Part shown: positions 1-8,485 of the stretch, piece after piece
How positions within the stretch are numbered: the first letter of the stretch is position 1
How the letters are laid out: each line of letters begins with the position of its first letter
Position numbers and translations under genes: made by a program
The notes under the pieces: model-generated
What the model was told of the DNA's origin: nothing
Databases searched by the model: none
What the model saw: the letters and a program-made list of their open reading frames with translations, nothing else
Origin: Pleomorphomonas sp. JP5
GTDB taxonomy: Bacteria; Pseudomonadota; Alphaproteobacteria; Rhizobiales; Pleomorphomonadaceae
DNA: 64,000 nucleotides
Direction of reading: 5' to 3'
NCBI RefSeq assembly: GCF_023721815.1
Contig: NZ_JAMDLI010000001.1
Coordinates: 1 to 64,000, forward strand

Positions 1-84
1 GTCCTTGCGACCGGACTCGACGATCGCGCGCAGAACGTTACGACCGATACGACCAAAGCCGTTGATGGCGACCTTTACTGCCAT
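1..84 (-). CDS. gap: Glyceraldehyde-3-phosphate dehydrogenase, N-terminus (partial)
   Basis: Only the first 28 codons lie inside the window; the gene runs off the left edge. The reverse strand starts with ATG at 84 and reads [20 protein letters not shown], the NAD-binding Rossmann start of class I GAPDH (glycolysis/gluconeogenesis, cytosolic). A GGGAG Shine-Dalgarno lies about 8 nt upstream. It sits downstream of adhE on the same strand, 203 bp away with a terminator between them, so it probably has its own promoter in 85-240. The identity is secure from the INGFGRIGR motif although the catalytic domain is not visible. Confidence 0.93.
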   Translation of the reverse strand, partial: MAVKVAINGFGRIGRNVLRAIVESGRKD

Positions 85-240
85 TGTCTGTCTCCCAATT
101 AGGTTGGTTTTATTCAGTGGAGTCAGTAAGTCCTGGAAAACTTGGGGGTGTTCACCAGACCGATCCCGAGCGCCGGGCAACACGGGGTGTACGCTCGCCG
201 CTTTCGGTTGTCACTTCAGAAGGTTTGAAGCCATCCTAAA

Positions 241-270
241 GCAAAACGGAGGCGAGTTTCCCCGCCTCCG
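241..270 (-). terminator. Terminator of adhE
   Basis: Perfect 8-bp inverted repeat (247-254 pairs with 263-270, stem CGGAGGCG, 8-nt loop). On the minus strand the stem is followed by TTTTGCTTT, giving a typical intrinsic terminator 18 bp past the adhE stop codon. The plus strand has no T run, so it appears to serve adhE only. Confidence 0.75.
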
Positions 271-287
271 TCGCTGATACTAGGCGC

Positions 288-2960
288 TTATTCCGCCGCC
301 TTTTTGCCCTTGGCCGGCTTGGCCGCTTCCACGGGCTGGGCAGCTGCTTCGACCCGCTCGGTCGGCTCGACGTAGGCCCGACCGTAGTAGCTGTCGATCA
401 GAATGGCCTTCAGCTCGGAGATCAGCGGGAAGCGCGGGTTGGCGCCGGTGCACTGATCGTCGAAGGCCTCGACGGCGATCTTGTCGACCTTGGCGAGGAA
501 GTCCGCTTCCGGCACGCCCGCCGCCTGGATGGAGGCCGGGATGTCGAGCTGCTTCTTCAGGTCGTCGACCCAGGCGATCAGGTTGTCGACGCGCTGCTGC
601 GTCCGCTCGCCGCCGAGACCGAGGTGCTGGGCGACCTCGCCGTAACGAGCCCGCGCCTTCGGGCGGTCATACTGCGAGAACGCCGTCTGCTTGGTCGGGT
701 TGTTGTTGGCGTTGTAGCGGATCACGTTGCTGATGAGCAGCGCGTTCGACAGGCCGTGCGGAAGGTGGAACGCCGCGCCGAGCTTGTGGGCCATGGAGTG
801 GCAGACGCCCAGGAAGGCATTGGCGAAGGCGATGCCGGCGATGGTGGCGCCATTGTGCACCTTCTCGCGGGCGATCGGATCGTTGGCGCCTTCCTTGTAG
901 GACGCCGGCAGATACTCTTTCAGCAGCTTCAGGGCCTGCAGGGCCTGGCCGTCGGAATACTCGTTGGCCAGCACCGAGGCGTAGGCTTCGAGAGCATGGG
1001 TGACGGCGTCAATGCCGCCGAAGGCGGTCAGCGACTTCGGCATGTGCATGACGAAGTTGGCGTCGATGATCGCCATGTTCGGCGTCAGTTCGTAGTCGGC
1101 GAGCGGATACTTCATGCCCGTCGCATCGTCGGTAACGACCGCGAACGGCGTCACTTCCGAACCCGTGCCGGAGGTGGTCGGAATGGCGACCAGCTCGGCC
1201 TTGATGCCCAGCTTCGGGAACTTGTAGATGCGCTTGCGGATGTCCATGAAGCGCAGTGCGAGATCCTCGAAGTGGACTTCCGGATGCTCGTACATCACCC
1301 ACATGATCTTGGCCGCGTCCATGGCCGAGCCACCGCCGAAGGCGACGATGACGTCCGGCTTGAAGGACATGGCGCGCTCGGTGCCCTTGCGGACGGCGGA
1401 GAGCGTCGGATCGGCCTCGACGTCATAATAGGTCTCGACGTCCATGCCGTGGGTCTTGAGCAGCTCAATGACGCCGTCGGCATAACCGTTCAGGAACAGG
1501 AAGCGGTCGGTCACCACCAGCGCGCGCTTCTTGCCCTCGAGGTCCTTGAACGCTTCGGCGATGGCGCCGCGGCGGAAGTAGATGGACTTGGGGAGCTTGT
1601 GCCAGAGCATGTTTTCGGCTCGCTTCGCGACGGTCTTGCGGTTGATGAGGTGCTTCGGACCGACGTTGTCGGAGATCGAGTTGCCACCCCAGCTGCCGCA
1701 ACCGAGCGTCAGAGACGGCGCCAGGTTGAAGTTGTAGAGGTCACCGATGCCGCCGAGGGCGGACGGGGAGTTGATGAGGATACGGGCCGTCTTCATCTTG
1801 TCGCCGAAAGCGGCGACGCGTTCCTTGTGGCCGTCCTGATCGGTGTAGAGCACCGAGGTATGGCCGATACCGCCGAGGGCGACCAGCGCCGCGGCAGCGT
1901 CGACGGCAGCCTCGAAGTCCGGACGACGATAGAGGGCCAGCGTCGGTGACAGCTTCTCGTGGGCGAAGGGCTCGCTCTCTTCGACGCTGTCGACTTCGCC
2001 GATCAGGATCTTGGTGTCGGCGGGAACGGCAATGCCGGCGGACGCGGCGATCTTTACGGCGGACTGGCCGACGACGTCAGGCGACAGGTGGCCGCCGGGG
2101 AACACGACGTTGCGCACCGCGCCCAGCTCGTTGCCGGAGAGGATGTAGCCGCCGTGGCTCTGGAAGCGCTCGCGCACCGCGTCATAGACGCTGTCGACGG
2201 CGATCACCGCCTGCTCGGAGGCGCAGATCATGCCGTTGTCGAAGGTCTTGGACATCAGGATCGACGCGACGGCGCGCTTGATGTCGCCGTACTCGTCGAT
2301 GACCACGGGCGCATTGCCGGCGCCGACGCCGATGGCGGGCTTGCCGGAAGAGTAGGCGGCCTTCACCATGGCCGGACCACCGGTGGCCAGGATCAGGTTG
2401 ACGTCGGGGTGACGCATCAGGGCGTTGGAAAGCTCGACCGACGGGGTGTCGATCCAGCCGATGATGTCGGCCGGGGCGCCGGCGGCGACGGCGGCGTCAA
2501 GCACCAGCTTGGCGGCGGCGCAGGTCGACTTCTTGGCGCGCGGATGGGGGGAGAAGACGATGCCGTTACGGGTCTTCAGGCTGATCAGCGCCTTGAAGAT
2601 GGCGGTGGACGTCGGGTTGGTGGTCGGCACGATGCCGCAGATCAGCCCGATCGGCTCGGCGATGGTGATGGTGCCGCCGAGATCGTCGACTTCCAGAACG
2701 CCGCAGGTCTTCTCTTCCTTGTACTTGTTGTAGATGTACTCGGAGGCGAAGTGGTTCTTGATGACCTTGTCCTCGACAACGCCCATGCCGGTTTCCTCGG
2801 CCGCCTGCATGGCGAGCGGGATACGGGCGGCGGCGGCGGCGAACGCTGCCTGACGGAAGATCAGATCGACCTGCTCCTGGGAGAACGTCGCATAGATTTG
2901 CTGGGCGCGCTTGACGCGGGAAACCAGCGCGTCGAGATCTGCCGGGCTGTTGATTGGCAT
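288..2960 (-). CDS. adhE: Bifunctional acetaldehyde-CoA/alcohol dehydrogenase AdhE
   Basis: 890-aa fusion that reduces acetyl-CoA through acetaldehyde to ethanol with NADH. The N-terminal aldehyde dehydrogenase half has the catalytic Cys246 in the context MICASEQ, the same number as in E. coli AdhE. The C-terminal iron alcohol dehydrogenase half (from about residue 450) has the GGGSAMDAAK nucleotide motif, TSGTGSEVTPF, and the metal ligands Asp651, His655, His721 and His735. The reading frame extends 63 codons further upstream, but the start at 2960 has an AGGAGA ribosome site and gives the normal family length. A terminator follows. The LacI-type gene diverging 464 bp away is the likely regulator. 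The last ~20 residues form an Ala/Glu/Lys-rich tail (AAQPVEAAKPAKGKKAAE) beyond the conserved fold. Confidence 0.96.
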   Translation of the reverse strand: MPINSPADLDALVSRVKRAQQIYATFSQEQVDLIFRQAAFAAAAARIPLAMQAAEETGMGVVEDKVIKNHFASEYIYNKYKEEKTCGVLEVDDLGGTITIAEPIGLICGIVPTTNPTSTAIFKALISLKTRNGIVFSPHPRAKKSTCAAAKLVLDAAVAAGAPADIIGWIDTPSVELSNALMRHPDVNLILATGGPAMVKAAYSSGKPAIGVGAGNAPVVIDEYGDIKRAVASILMSKTFDNGMICASEQAVIAVDSVYDAVRERFQSHGGYILSGNELGAVRNVVFPGGHLSPDVVGQSAVKIAASAGIAVPADTKILIGEVDSVEESEPFAHEKLSPTLALYRRPDFEAAVDAAAALVALGGIGHTSVLYTDQDGHKERVAAFGDKMKTARILINSPSALGGIGDLYNFNLAPSLTLGCGSWGGNSISDNVGPKHLINRKTVAKRAENMLWHKLPKSIYFRRGAIAEAFKDLEGKKRALVVTDRFLFLNGYADGVIELLKTHGMDVETYYDVEADPTLSAVRKGTERAMSFKPDVIVAFGGGSAMDAAKIMWVMYEHPEVHFEDLALRFMDIRKRIYKFPKLGIKAELVAIPTTSGTGSEVTPFAVVTDDATGMKYPLADYELTPNMAIIDANFVMHMPKSLTAFGGIDAVTHALEAYASVLANEYSDGQALQALKLLKEYLPASYKEGANDPIAREKVHNGATIAGIAFANAFLGVCHSMAHKLGAAFHLPHGLSNALLISNVIRYNANNNPTKQTAFSQYDRPKARARYGEVAQHLGLGGERTQQRVDNLIAWVDDLKKQLDIPASIQAAGVPEADFLAKVDKIAVEAFDDQCTGANPRFPLISELKAILIDSYYGRAYVEPTERVEAAAQPVEAAKPAKGKKAAE

Positions 2961-3151
2961 GTTCTTCTCCTGTCTTCCAAGCATTCGTCCCGAAGGCGTT
3001 CTTTTCGTTCCGCCGGTTTTGCCACTGTCGAGGCACTGGGCCGGCCGGGCTGCTAAACTCCGAGGGCGAGGCGGGCTGCGAGGGACCTTGTGGCGATCCG
3101 CTCTGTCTTGTCCTGCTGCATATGGGATCGTTTTCAGCCAAGCGGTCAAGT

Positions 3152-3166
3152 CTTGAACCGATTAAG
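3152..3166. promoter_or_regulatory. Candidate LacI-family operator 1
   Basis: Imperfect 15-bp palindrome CTTGAACCGATTAAG centred on a C, with the AACCGATT core typical of LacI/PurR-family half sites. It lies 192 bp upstream of the adhE start. Binding by the adjacent regulator is an inference. Confidence 0.35.
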
Positions 3167-3281
3167 TCACCTGTGCGTAGTGGTACTACCGACCGCCCAA
3201 AATTCTTCTAAAGGGCATTGATAGAAAAGGTGAAATCGCCAGGTTCTCGGACAATGGACCGCACTCCTCCCACGGGTCGCC

Positions 3282-3290
3282 AAACCGTTT
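3282..3290. promoter_or_regulatory. Candidate LacI-family operator 2
   Basis: AAACCGTTT, a perfect 9-bp palindrome around a central C with the central CG of LacI-family sites. It lies 135 bp before the regulator's start codon and 116 bp from the centre of candidate operator 1. Two similar sites between divergent genes suggest a looping repressor, which is an inference. Confidence 0.35.
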
Positions 3291-3424
3291 TAGAATCCTA
3301 TCAGAAAAACTACTGATTTCAAATGAGTGCGCCTGAGCAAGCTTCATGTAATCCTTTTCAGTGGCTTTCAGGGCGGGGAGGACGCCATCGGAAAGTTCGG
3401 GCAAGGTCGTGGGACCTTTGACAA

Positions 3425-4435
3425 ATGGCGACTAGTATCAAGGACGTGGCACTGCGAGCCGGTGTTTCGGTAGCAACCGTTTCGCGCGTCTTCGGCAACG
3501 GCCCGGTCAGCCCCGAGCTACGCGAGCGGGTGGAAAAAGCTATCGCGGCGACAGGCTATCGTCCCAACCTCTCGGCCCGCCGGCTGCGGTCCCGGCACTC
3601 CCACACGATCGGCCTGATGGTGGCCGACATTCGCAGTCCGTTCTTTACGGAACTGAGCCGCGTGGTCGAGGATGAGGCCTATCGGTCGGGAATGCGCGTC
3701 ATCCTCTGCAATACCGACGAGAACGCGGATCGCGAGGCGATGTATCTTCGCCTGATGGAAGAAGAGCGCGTTACTGGCCTCATTTGGGCGCCGACTCGCG
3801 GCAGCCTCGAACGACTGGCCGAAGACGACCTGCCTTTTCCGGTGGTGCTGGTCGATCGGGGTGGGCCGGTCGGGCGCCATGATAGCGTCGTTCTCGACAA
3901 CCATCAGGCAACGGCGAGCCTTGTCCATCATCTTCACAGTATCGGCCGCAGCCGTATCGTCGGTCTGTTCGGCAACGCGTCATCAACGGCTATCGACCGC
4001 CATCTTGGCTACCTCTCGGCCACCGCGTCGCTCGGCCTGTCGTCGGAAGCCTTCTTCGTCGCTCCGAGCGCAGAGGCCGCCGAGCGCGAGATCCTCAAAG
4101 TCTTCTCCCGTCCTGATCGGCCAGACGGCATCATCGCTTCGAGCAATCTGATGCTGCTCGGTATCGTCAAGGCGATGCGACGGCTGGATATCCGGACGCC
4201 GGATGATGTGGCCATCGCCGGTTTCGACAACGAGACCTGGTCGGAGCTGGTGGGACCGGGTCTTACAGTCATCGAACAGCCGGTCGGCGATATCGGCCGA
4301 ATGGCGATGACGTTGCTATTCGATCGGCTGAAAGCGCCAAAGGCGCCCGCACGCAAGGTGATGCTCTCCGGCCGGCTCATCGTGCGCGGCTCGACGGCGC
4401 CAGTGACCGGCCTCGTCGACGAACCGGTCGATTAG
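3425..4435 (+). CDS. LacI-family transcriptional regulator
   Basis: 336 aa. Residues 1-50 form the classical LacI helix-turn-helix ([19 protein letters not shown]) with the hinge helix [10 protein letters not shown]; residues 60-330 are a periplasmic-binding-protein-like effector domain starting [18 protein letters not shown]. It diverges from adhE, so control of adhE is likely, but the effector (a sugar, or a fermentation or purine signal) cannot be read from the sequence. Its stop codon overlaps the stop of the convergent nikO by 4 bp. Confidence 0.9.
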   Translation: MATSIKDVALRAGVSVATVSRVFGNGPVSPELRERVEKAIAATGYRPNLSARRLRSRHSHTIGLMVADIRSPFFTELSRVVEDEAYRSGMRVILCNTDENADREAMYLRLMEEERVTGLIWAPTRGSLERLAEDDLPFPVVLVDRGGPVGRHDSVVLDNHQATASLVHHLHSIGRSRIVGLFGNASSTAIDRHLGYLSATASLGLSSEAFFVAPSAEAAEREILKVFSRPDRPDGIIASSNLMLLGIVKAMRRLDIRTPDDVAIAGFDNETWSELVGPGLTVIEQPVGDIGRMAMTLLFDRLKAPKAPARKVMLSGRLIVRGSTAPVTGLVDEPVD

Positions 4436-5142
4436 TCCTCGTCGATCGGATGGAAGTGCACGTGGTCGTGCCGGTGTTGATGCCGGTGCGCCACCGCCGG
4501 TTTCAGCCGGCCGTCCTCAAGAAGGACCGCTCGCGTCGACAATGTCGCAAGGAAATGAGCGTCGTGCGATACCAGGATCATCGCCACCGACAGGTCGGCG
4601 AGGATGGCGGTGAGGCGATCTAGATGGGCCTCGTCGAGCGCGTTGGTCGGCTCGTCGAGCAGCAGCACGTCCGGATCCATGGCCAGCACGCCGGCCAGCG
4701 CCACCAGCCTTTTCTCGCCACCGGACAGGTGATGGGTGACGCGCTTTTCCAGCGACAGGAGATCCAGATCGGCAAGCACCGTCATGGCCCGCTCGATCGC
4801 CTGTGCCGGCGTGAAGCCGAGGTTGAGAGGCCCGAAGGCAACATCCTCGATGACGGTCGGTGCGAATAGCTGATCGTCTGAATCCTGAAACAGGAAGCCG
4901 ACACGTTGGCGCAGGTCGCGAAAGTCGTTCTCCGTGCGCCGGTGGCGGCCGAAGGCGACGATTTCGCCGCTTTCAACACGCTCAAGCCCGACGATGGAGC
5001 GCAGCAGCGTGGTCTTGCCGGCCCCGTTGGCGCCGGCCAGCGCCAGCCGTTCGCCACTTTCGAGTTGGAGATCGATTCGATCGAGCACCAGCCGACCATT
5101 GCGCCGAACGCTGATGTCGGAGAGAGCGAGAAGCGCGGTCAT
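4432..5142 (-). CDS. nikO: Nickel ECF transporter ATP-binding protein NikO (CbiO family)
   Basis: 236-aa energising ATPase of the nickel ECF-type importer. Walker [10 protein letters not shown] (37-45), Q-loop around Gln86, signature LSGGEKR (139-145) and Walker B LLLDEP (160-165) are all present. The last 18 residues hold seven histidines at every second position (219 to 231), a probable metal-binding tail. Start ATG 5142 overlaps the nikQ stop in a TGATG junction, indicating translational coupling; the TTG one codon upstream is less likely. It is the last gene of the nikR-K-M-L-Q-O operon. CbiO proteins for cobalt look alike; the nickel call rests on nikR, the NikR box and nikK/nikL. Confidence 0.9.
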   Translation of the reverse strand: MTALLALSDISVRRNGRLVLDRIDLQLESGERLALAGANGAGKTTLLRSIVGLERVESGEIVAFGRHRRTENDFRDLRQRVGFLFQDSDDQLFAPTVIEDVAFGPLNLGFTPAQAIERAMTVLADLDLLSLEKRVTHHLSGGEKRLVALAGVLAMDPDVLLLDEPTNALDEAHLDRLTAILADLSVAMILVSHDAHFLATLSTRAVLLEDGRLKPAVAHRHQHRHDHVHFHPIDED

Positions 5143-5897
5143 CAAAGGCGATCCATGAGCAAGGCCGCGCCAACGAGAAGGCAGGCCAGTCCGGCAGCGC
5201 CGATGTCGACGAGCCCGAGCTTCTCAAGCGTAACAAGTGGGAACCGCCCTGCGAAGCCCCGGCAGCGCATCGCTTCGTTCACCCGTTCGGCGCGCTCGAC
5301 GGCCCGGACCAGCAGTTGGCCGATGAAATGGCCGTAGCTTCTCATGGTGTGGACGTTGGTGCCCGGCAGGAAACCGCGCAGCCGCATGGCGTCATGAAGG
5401 CGCCGCGCCTCGGCGCGCAGAAGCTCGATGTAGCGGATGGCAAACAGGAAGACCTGAATGAGACGCGACGGCAGGCCGAGGCGGCCGAGAGCGTGCCCCA
5501 GACGAGTGGGCGTCAGCCCCGAAAACAGCGACAAGACGACAAGAGCAGCCGCGCTGATGCGAAGAACGATCGTGACCGCCCGCTCAAGACCGGGCAGCGA
5601 CAAGCTGAGCGGTCCGATTTCGATGAACGGAGGAAGACGGGTCAGCAGCGGCAACGCGATGAACAGGATCAGAAGAAAGCCTTCGACGTGCAGCAAGCGG
5701 CGGATCGTTTGCTTCGAAGAAATGCCAGCGAGCCTGGTCAGCACGAGACCGATGATGATGGCCACGCCGAGCAACGCCCAAGATCTGAGGCTGACGAGCG
5801 TCAGCACGAGGAGCACGGCGACGACGACGCGTGTTCGTGTGTCGAGCCGGTCGAGTGGATAAATGCGAGCGGCCGCGTCGATCGCGTCAGCTGCCAT
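5142..5897 (-). CDS. nikQ: Nickel ECF transporter transmembrane protein NikQ (CbiQ family)
   Basis: 251-aa polytopic inner-membrane T-component that couples ATP hydrolysis by NikO to the substrate-binding NikM. It shows several hydrophobic segments (for example [20 protein letters not shown]) and the cytoplasmic coupling region [17 protein letters not shown] followed by [15 protein letters not shown], characteristic of CbiQ/EcfT. Start ATG 5897 lies inside the end of nikL (11-nt overlap) with a GGAG ribosome site; the longer open frame upstream overlaps nikL too far to be likely. Confidence 0.88.
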   Translation of the reverse strand: MAADAIDAAARIYPLDRLDTRTRVVVAVLLVLTLVSLRSWALLGVAIIIGLVLTRLAGISSKQTIRRLLHVEGFLLILFIALPLLTRLPPFIEIGPLSLSLPGLERAVTIVLRISAAALVVLSLFSGLTPTRLGHALGRLGLPSRLIQVFLFAIRYIELLRAEARRLHDAMRLRGFLPGTNVHTMRSYGHFIGQLLVRAVERAERVNEAMRCRGFAGRFPLVTLEKLGLVDIGAAGLACLLVGAALLMDRL

Positions 5898-6444
5898 GGC
5901 CGCTCCGGCGCGAGCGGAACCAGGCCCAAAGGCCGGCGAGGCCCATGATCCAGCCAAGGCCGCCGATCAGATCGTTGAAGCGAACCCGCCCCTCGGCGGC
6001 GTCATAGGCCTCCATGAGCGGGCGGATCTGGCGCGCCACCGCCGCATCGACCGCCTTGGCGATGCGCGCGTCGAGGTCGGCCGGAACGGCGGAAGTTGAG
6101 GGCGTCACAGGGGCGGGGGAGGTCACGGCGGGCGTCCCGTCGGTTGAGATGTCGACGCTGGCGAAGTGCCCATCGCCCCCGGTCAGTGTCAGTCGATAGC
6201 GACCGGGTGTTGGCGGTGTGAAGTTGAAGTCGCCATCCTTGCCGGTCTTGAGGCGCCCGATCTCCGTGCCGTCCGGCTTCGTCACCAGAATCTCAGCGCC
6301 TTCGGGGCGGCCGCCGCCGATATAGAAGCCGTAGCCGGCGATGGTTTCGCCGGTCACCTGTGCGAACAGCTTGAGGCGATGGGCCTCGGCCGGCAAGACA
6401 AGACAGATGACCGCGGCGAGAGTGACGGCGAAACGGCGGATCAC
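5887..6444 (-). CDS. nikL: Nickel transporter accessory protein NikL
   Basis: 185 aa. A signal peptide (MIRRFAVTLAAVICLVLPAEA, cut before HRLKLFAQ) is followed by an Ig-like/carboxypeptidase-regulatory-like beta domain (about 40-105), a Thr/Pro/Ala linker, a short helix and a C-terminal membrane segment (GGLGWIMGLAGLWAWF) with a basic tail. NikL replaces the small NikN component in NikKMLQO systems; it is expected to sit in the periplasm anchored to the membrane next to NikM. The GTG start overlaps the nikM stop by 4 nt (GTGA). The mature protein begins with His, which may be relevant for metal handling. Confidence 0.82.
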   Translation of the reverse strand: MIRRFAVTLAAVICLVLPAEAHRLKLFAQVTGETIAGYGFYIGGGRPEGAEILVTKPDGTEIGRLKTGKDGDFNFTPPTPGRYRLTLTGGDGHFASVDISTDGTPAVTSPAPVTPSTSAVPADLDARIAKAVDAAVARQIRPLMEAYDAAEGRVRFNDLIGGLGWIMGLAGLWAWFRSRRSGHGS

Positions 6445-7067
6445 GGGGTTGTTCCGATGACTGTGGAGGCTCCGATCATGTCCGGTTTCACCTTGAGAAG
6501 ATAGAGCGTCACGAAGGCTGTCACCAGGGCTTCAATAATGGCCAGCGGCAGGTAGGCCACGGCCATCACGCTGATGGCCGGGGCGAACGCCGGCTCCGAC
6601 AGGGCGATCTCGACGCCGACCAGTCCGGCAGTGACGAGGACCGATAGCGCGGCCGAAAGGCCGGCAAGACTGGCCGAACGGACGGGGTTTCCGGCTCTGA
6701 TGAACGGGCGAACCGCCATGGCAAGGAGCACGCCCGGCAGCGCCATGTTGACGAGATCGACGCCAAGCACCGTCAGCCCACCGAAACCGAACAGCAACGC
6801 CTGAAGCAGCAGGCCAACGAAGATCGCAGGAAACGCCTTCCAGCCGAGCACGAGGCCGATCAGCCCGCCGAGCAGCAGGTGGACGGAGGTTGGGCCAAGC
6901 GGAAAGGCCAGCGACGAGGCAATGAAGAACACGGCGGCGAGCAGGGCGGTTTGCGGAATGTCGCGATCACCGAGCTTGCGAACGCCGAGCCACAAGCCGC
7001 CGGCGCCGGCCAAGGTGCCAACGGCGAGGACGGGCAACGACAGGACTCCGTCGGGAATGTGCGCCAT
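6441..7067 (-). CDS. nikM: Nickel ECF transporter substrate-specificity component NikM (CbiM family)
   Basis: 208 aa integral membrane S-component that binds the metal ion. The N-terminus MAHIPDGVLS is the CbiM/NikM signature; His3 and His63 (in GPTSVHLLLGG) match the two histidines that coordinate nickel in characterised NikM. In those proteins the ligands are the N-terminal amine and the second residue; removal of Met before Ala here would restore His to position 2. About six hydrophobic segments follow. It lies 21 bp after nikK and overlaps nikL by 4 nt. Confidence 0.92.
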   Translation of the reverse strand: MAHIPDGVLSLPVLAVGTLAGAGGLWLGVRKLGDRDIPQTALLAAVFFIASSLAFPLGPTSVHLLLGGLIGLVLGWKAFPAIFVGLLLQALLFGFGGLTVLGVDLVNMALPGVLLAMAVRPFIRAGNPVRSASLAGLSAALSVLVTAGLVGVEIALSEPAFAPAISVMAVAYLPLAIIEALVTAFVTLYLLKVKPDMIGASTVIGTTP

Positions 7068-7088
7068 GTCAGGCGTCCCACCCGGCCA

Positions 7089-7850
7089 TCACTTCGGGCC
7101 GCCCATGTCGGTCGCCTTGACCCACATCAGCGCGCCGAGTTCGGTGGACGCTGGCTTCCCAGCCGGCGACTGCGCCTCCGGACCATCGATCAGCGCCGCG
7201 AAGCCCCACCATCCCGCCTTGGGCATCGCATAGGAGAAGACGCCCATGTCGTCGGCCTTGATCACCTGGGTGATGAACGCTTCGTTGGGAGGCGTCACCG
7301 AGCCGTCGTTCACCCACTCCACCTCGATCTCGGCGCCAGGGACTGGCTGGCCGTCCTTGAGGACGACGCCACGGAACAGATTTCCTGTCCAGATCCCGGT
7401 CGGACGAACGAGCGGCGCGATTTCCACTGGCAGACCGACGAGACGATCCCAGCCCTCACCGGAGGCGTAGCCATCCACCACCACCTTGGCATAGTGAATG
7501 ATGTACTTGTTCTCGGCGGGCTCCCAATAGGGCTGGGGCTCGACGAACAATACCTGGGCGCCCGGCTCGGCGATGTTGCGCTCGAAGCGCCAGGCCTGCT
7601 TGCCGTCGATCGGGGTTTCGACAAGGGTCCCCGAAAGATCCTCGATGCCTCTCTCCGTGACGACGCCGACGCGCGTTGGCCTGACCATGTCCATGGTCGG
7701 GCCGCGTTCCATCGGGTGGGTAAAGACGAGATCGACAACAACCTTGCCGCCATCGGGCAAGACATCCTCGGACGGCAGGATTTCTTGGAAGTGGGCGAAC
7801 GCCGGGGTTGCGAGGGCGATCAGCGTGGCAGCGGCAGCGAAGGTGCGCAT
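7089..7850 (-). CDS. nikK: Periplasmic nickel-uptake protein NikK (DUF4198)
   Basis: 253 aa exported protein. Signal peptide MRTFAAAATLIALATPAFA is cut before HFQEILPS, so the mature chain starts with His. The rest is a DUF4198 beta-rich fold (EPQPYWEPAENKYIIHYAKV, GQPVPGAEIEVEWVN). NikK is the periplasmic partner in NikKMLQO nickel systems and is thought to help deliver nickel to NikM. The frame extends to 7907, but that extension runs through the NikR operator, and ATG 7850 has a GGAAAG ribosome site and begins the signal peptide, so 7850 is the start. First structural gene behind the NikR box. Confidence 0.87.
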   Translation of the reverse strand: MRTFAAAATLIALATPAFAHFQEILPSEDVLPDGGKVVVDLVFTHPMERGPTMDMVRPTRVGVVTERGIEDLSGTLVETPIDGKQAWRFERNIAEPGAQVLFVEPQPYWEPAENKYIIHYAKVVVDGYASGEGWDRLVGLPVEIAPLVRPTGIWTGNLFRGVVLKDGQPVPGAEIEVEWVNDGSVTPPNEAFITQVIKADDMGVFSYAMPKAGWWGFAALIDGPEAQSPAGKPASTELGALMWVKATDMGGPK

Positions 7851-7871
7851 CGATCTTTCCGTCTTGCGTTG

Positions 7872-7899
7872 GTATGACGAAAATACAAAATCGTCATAC
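7872..7899. promoter_or_regulatory. NikR operator (nickel box)
   Basis: GTATGA at 7872-7877 and TCATAC at 7894-7899 separated by exactly 16 bases, the established NikR consensus. The dyad is longer: a perfect 10-bp inverted repeat (7871-7880 with 7891-7900). It lies 21 bp upstream of the nikK start and downstream of nikR, so nickel-loaded NikR should repress nikKMLQO from here. Confidence 0.93.
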
Positions 7900-7946
7900 C
7901 TGCGCAATACGGTAAAAGGCTAGGGTGGCATTGGTTGACGCAGGGC

Positions 7947-8399
7947 TCAGTCCGATGCGTCGTGCGAATGCCCGTGCGGTGTGGGACGTTCGCTCTTGCC
8001 CTCGATAGGAACGACCACCAAGCGGCCGTAGCGGACACCTCGCTCGGCGGTGAGGTGCTCGGCAAAATGGCTGATCTCGCCGGCGCGTCCCTTGAGAAGC
8101 GTCACCTCAAGGCAGTTGGCCTCATCGAGGTGGACATGCGTCGTCGCCAGCGACAGGTCGTGGTTATGGTGATGCACCGCTGCAAGCCGCCGCGCCAGTT
8201 CCCGTTTCTCGTGGTCGAAAGTGTAAACGACGGCGGCAACGCATTCCCGGTCGGGATCGGCCGTTGTCGCCAGCTCACCAAGACCGGCGCGCGCCAGGTC
8301 ACGGATCGCTTCGGAGCGGTTCTGATAGCCGCGTCGGGCTATGAAGGCATCGATTTCCTCGATGAGGTCGTCATCCAGTGTGATGGTCACCCGCTGCAA
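7947..8399 (-). CDS. nikR: Nickel-responsive transcriptional regulator NikR
   Basis: 150 aa. Residues 1-45 are the ribbon-helix-helix DNA-binding domain (MQRVTITLDDDLIEEIDAFI); the C-terminal ACT-like domain carries the square-planar nickel ligands His77, His88, His90 and Cys96 (THVHLDEANCLEV), one position later than in E. coli. It ends with a short His-containing tail. Its operator follows directly downstream, before nikK, so it is the local repressor of nickel uptake. Its own promoter would be in 8400-8485 or further upstream with the DUF2325 pair. Confidence 0.95.
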   Translation of the reverse strand: MQRVTITLDDDLIEEIDAFIARRGYQNRSEAIRDLARAGLGELATTADPDRECVAAVVYTFDHEKRELARRLAAVHHHNHDLSLATTHVHLDEANCLEVTLLKGRAGEISHFAEHLTAERGVRYGRLVVVPIEGKSERPTPHGHSHDASD

Positions 8400-8485
8400 G
8401 GCGCTCTCCCGATTCCTGGCTGGCTTTTGTTCGCGAGTGTGGAGGGTAGCAGGGCTGGCCTAGGTAGGGATAGCCGTTCGTCCCC

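Larger units (their letters stand above)
2961..3424. other. Divergent intergenic region between adhE and the LacI-family gene
   Basis: 464 bp without a convincing gene. It must contain the promoters of both divergent genes. It is visibly more AT-rich than the flanks in 3140-3420. Two LacI-family-like palindromes are listed separately. A 72-codon open frame on the minus strand (3186-3404) has no good ribosome site and a composition unlike the neighbouring genes, so it is not called. Confidence 0.6.

Noticed and set aside
5-277. 90-codon plus-strand frame at the left edge
   Set aside because: It reads antisense through gap, its promoter and the adhE terminator hairpin; no plausible protein features.
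624-1949. Long plus-strand open frame opposite adhE
   Set aside because: Antisense shadow of a strongly conserved gene; high-GC codon bias keeps the opposite frame free of stops. Repetitive Val/Gly/Arg product with no fold.
3186-3404. 72-codon minus-strand frame in the adhE-LacI gap
   Set aside because: No Shine-Dalgarno, AT-rich non-coding composition, overlaps candidate operator 2.
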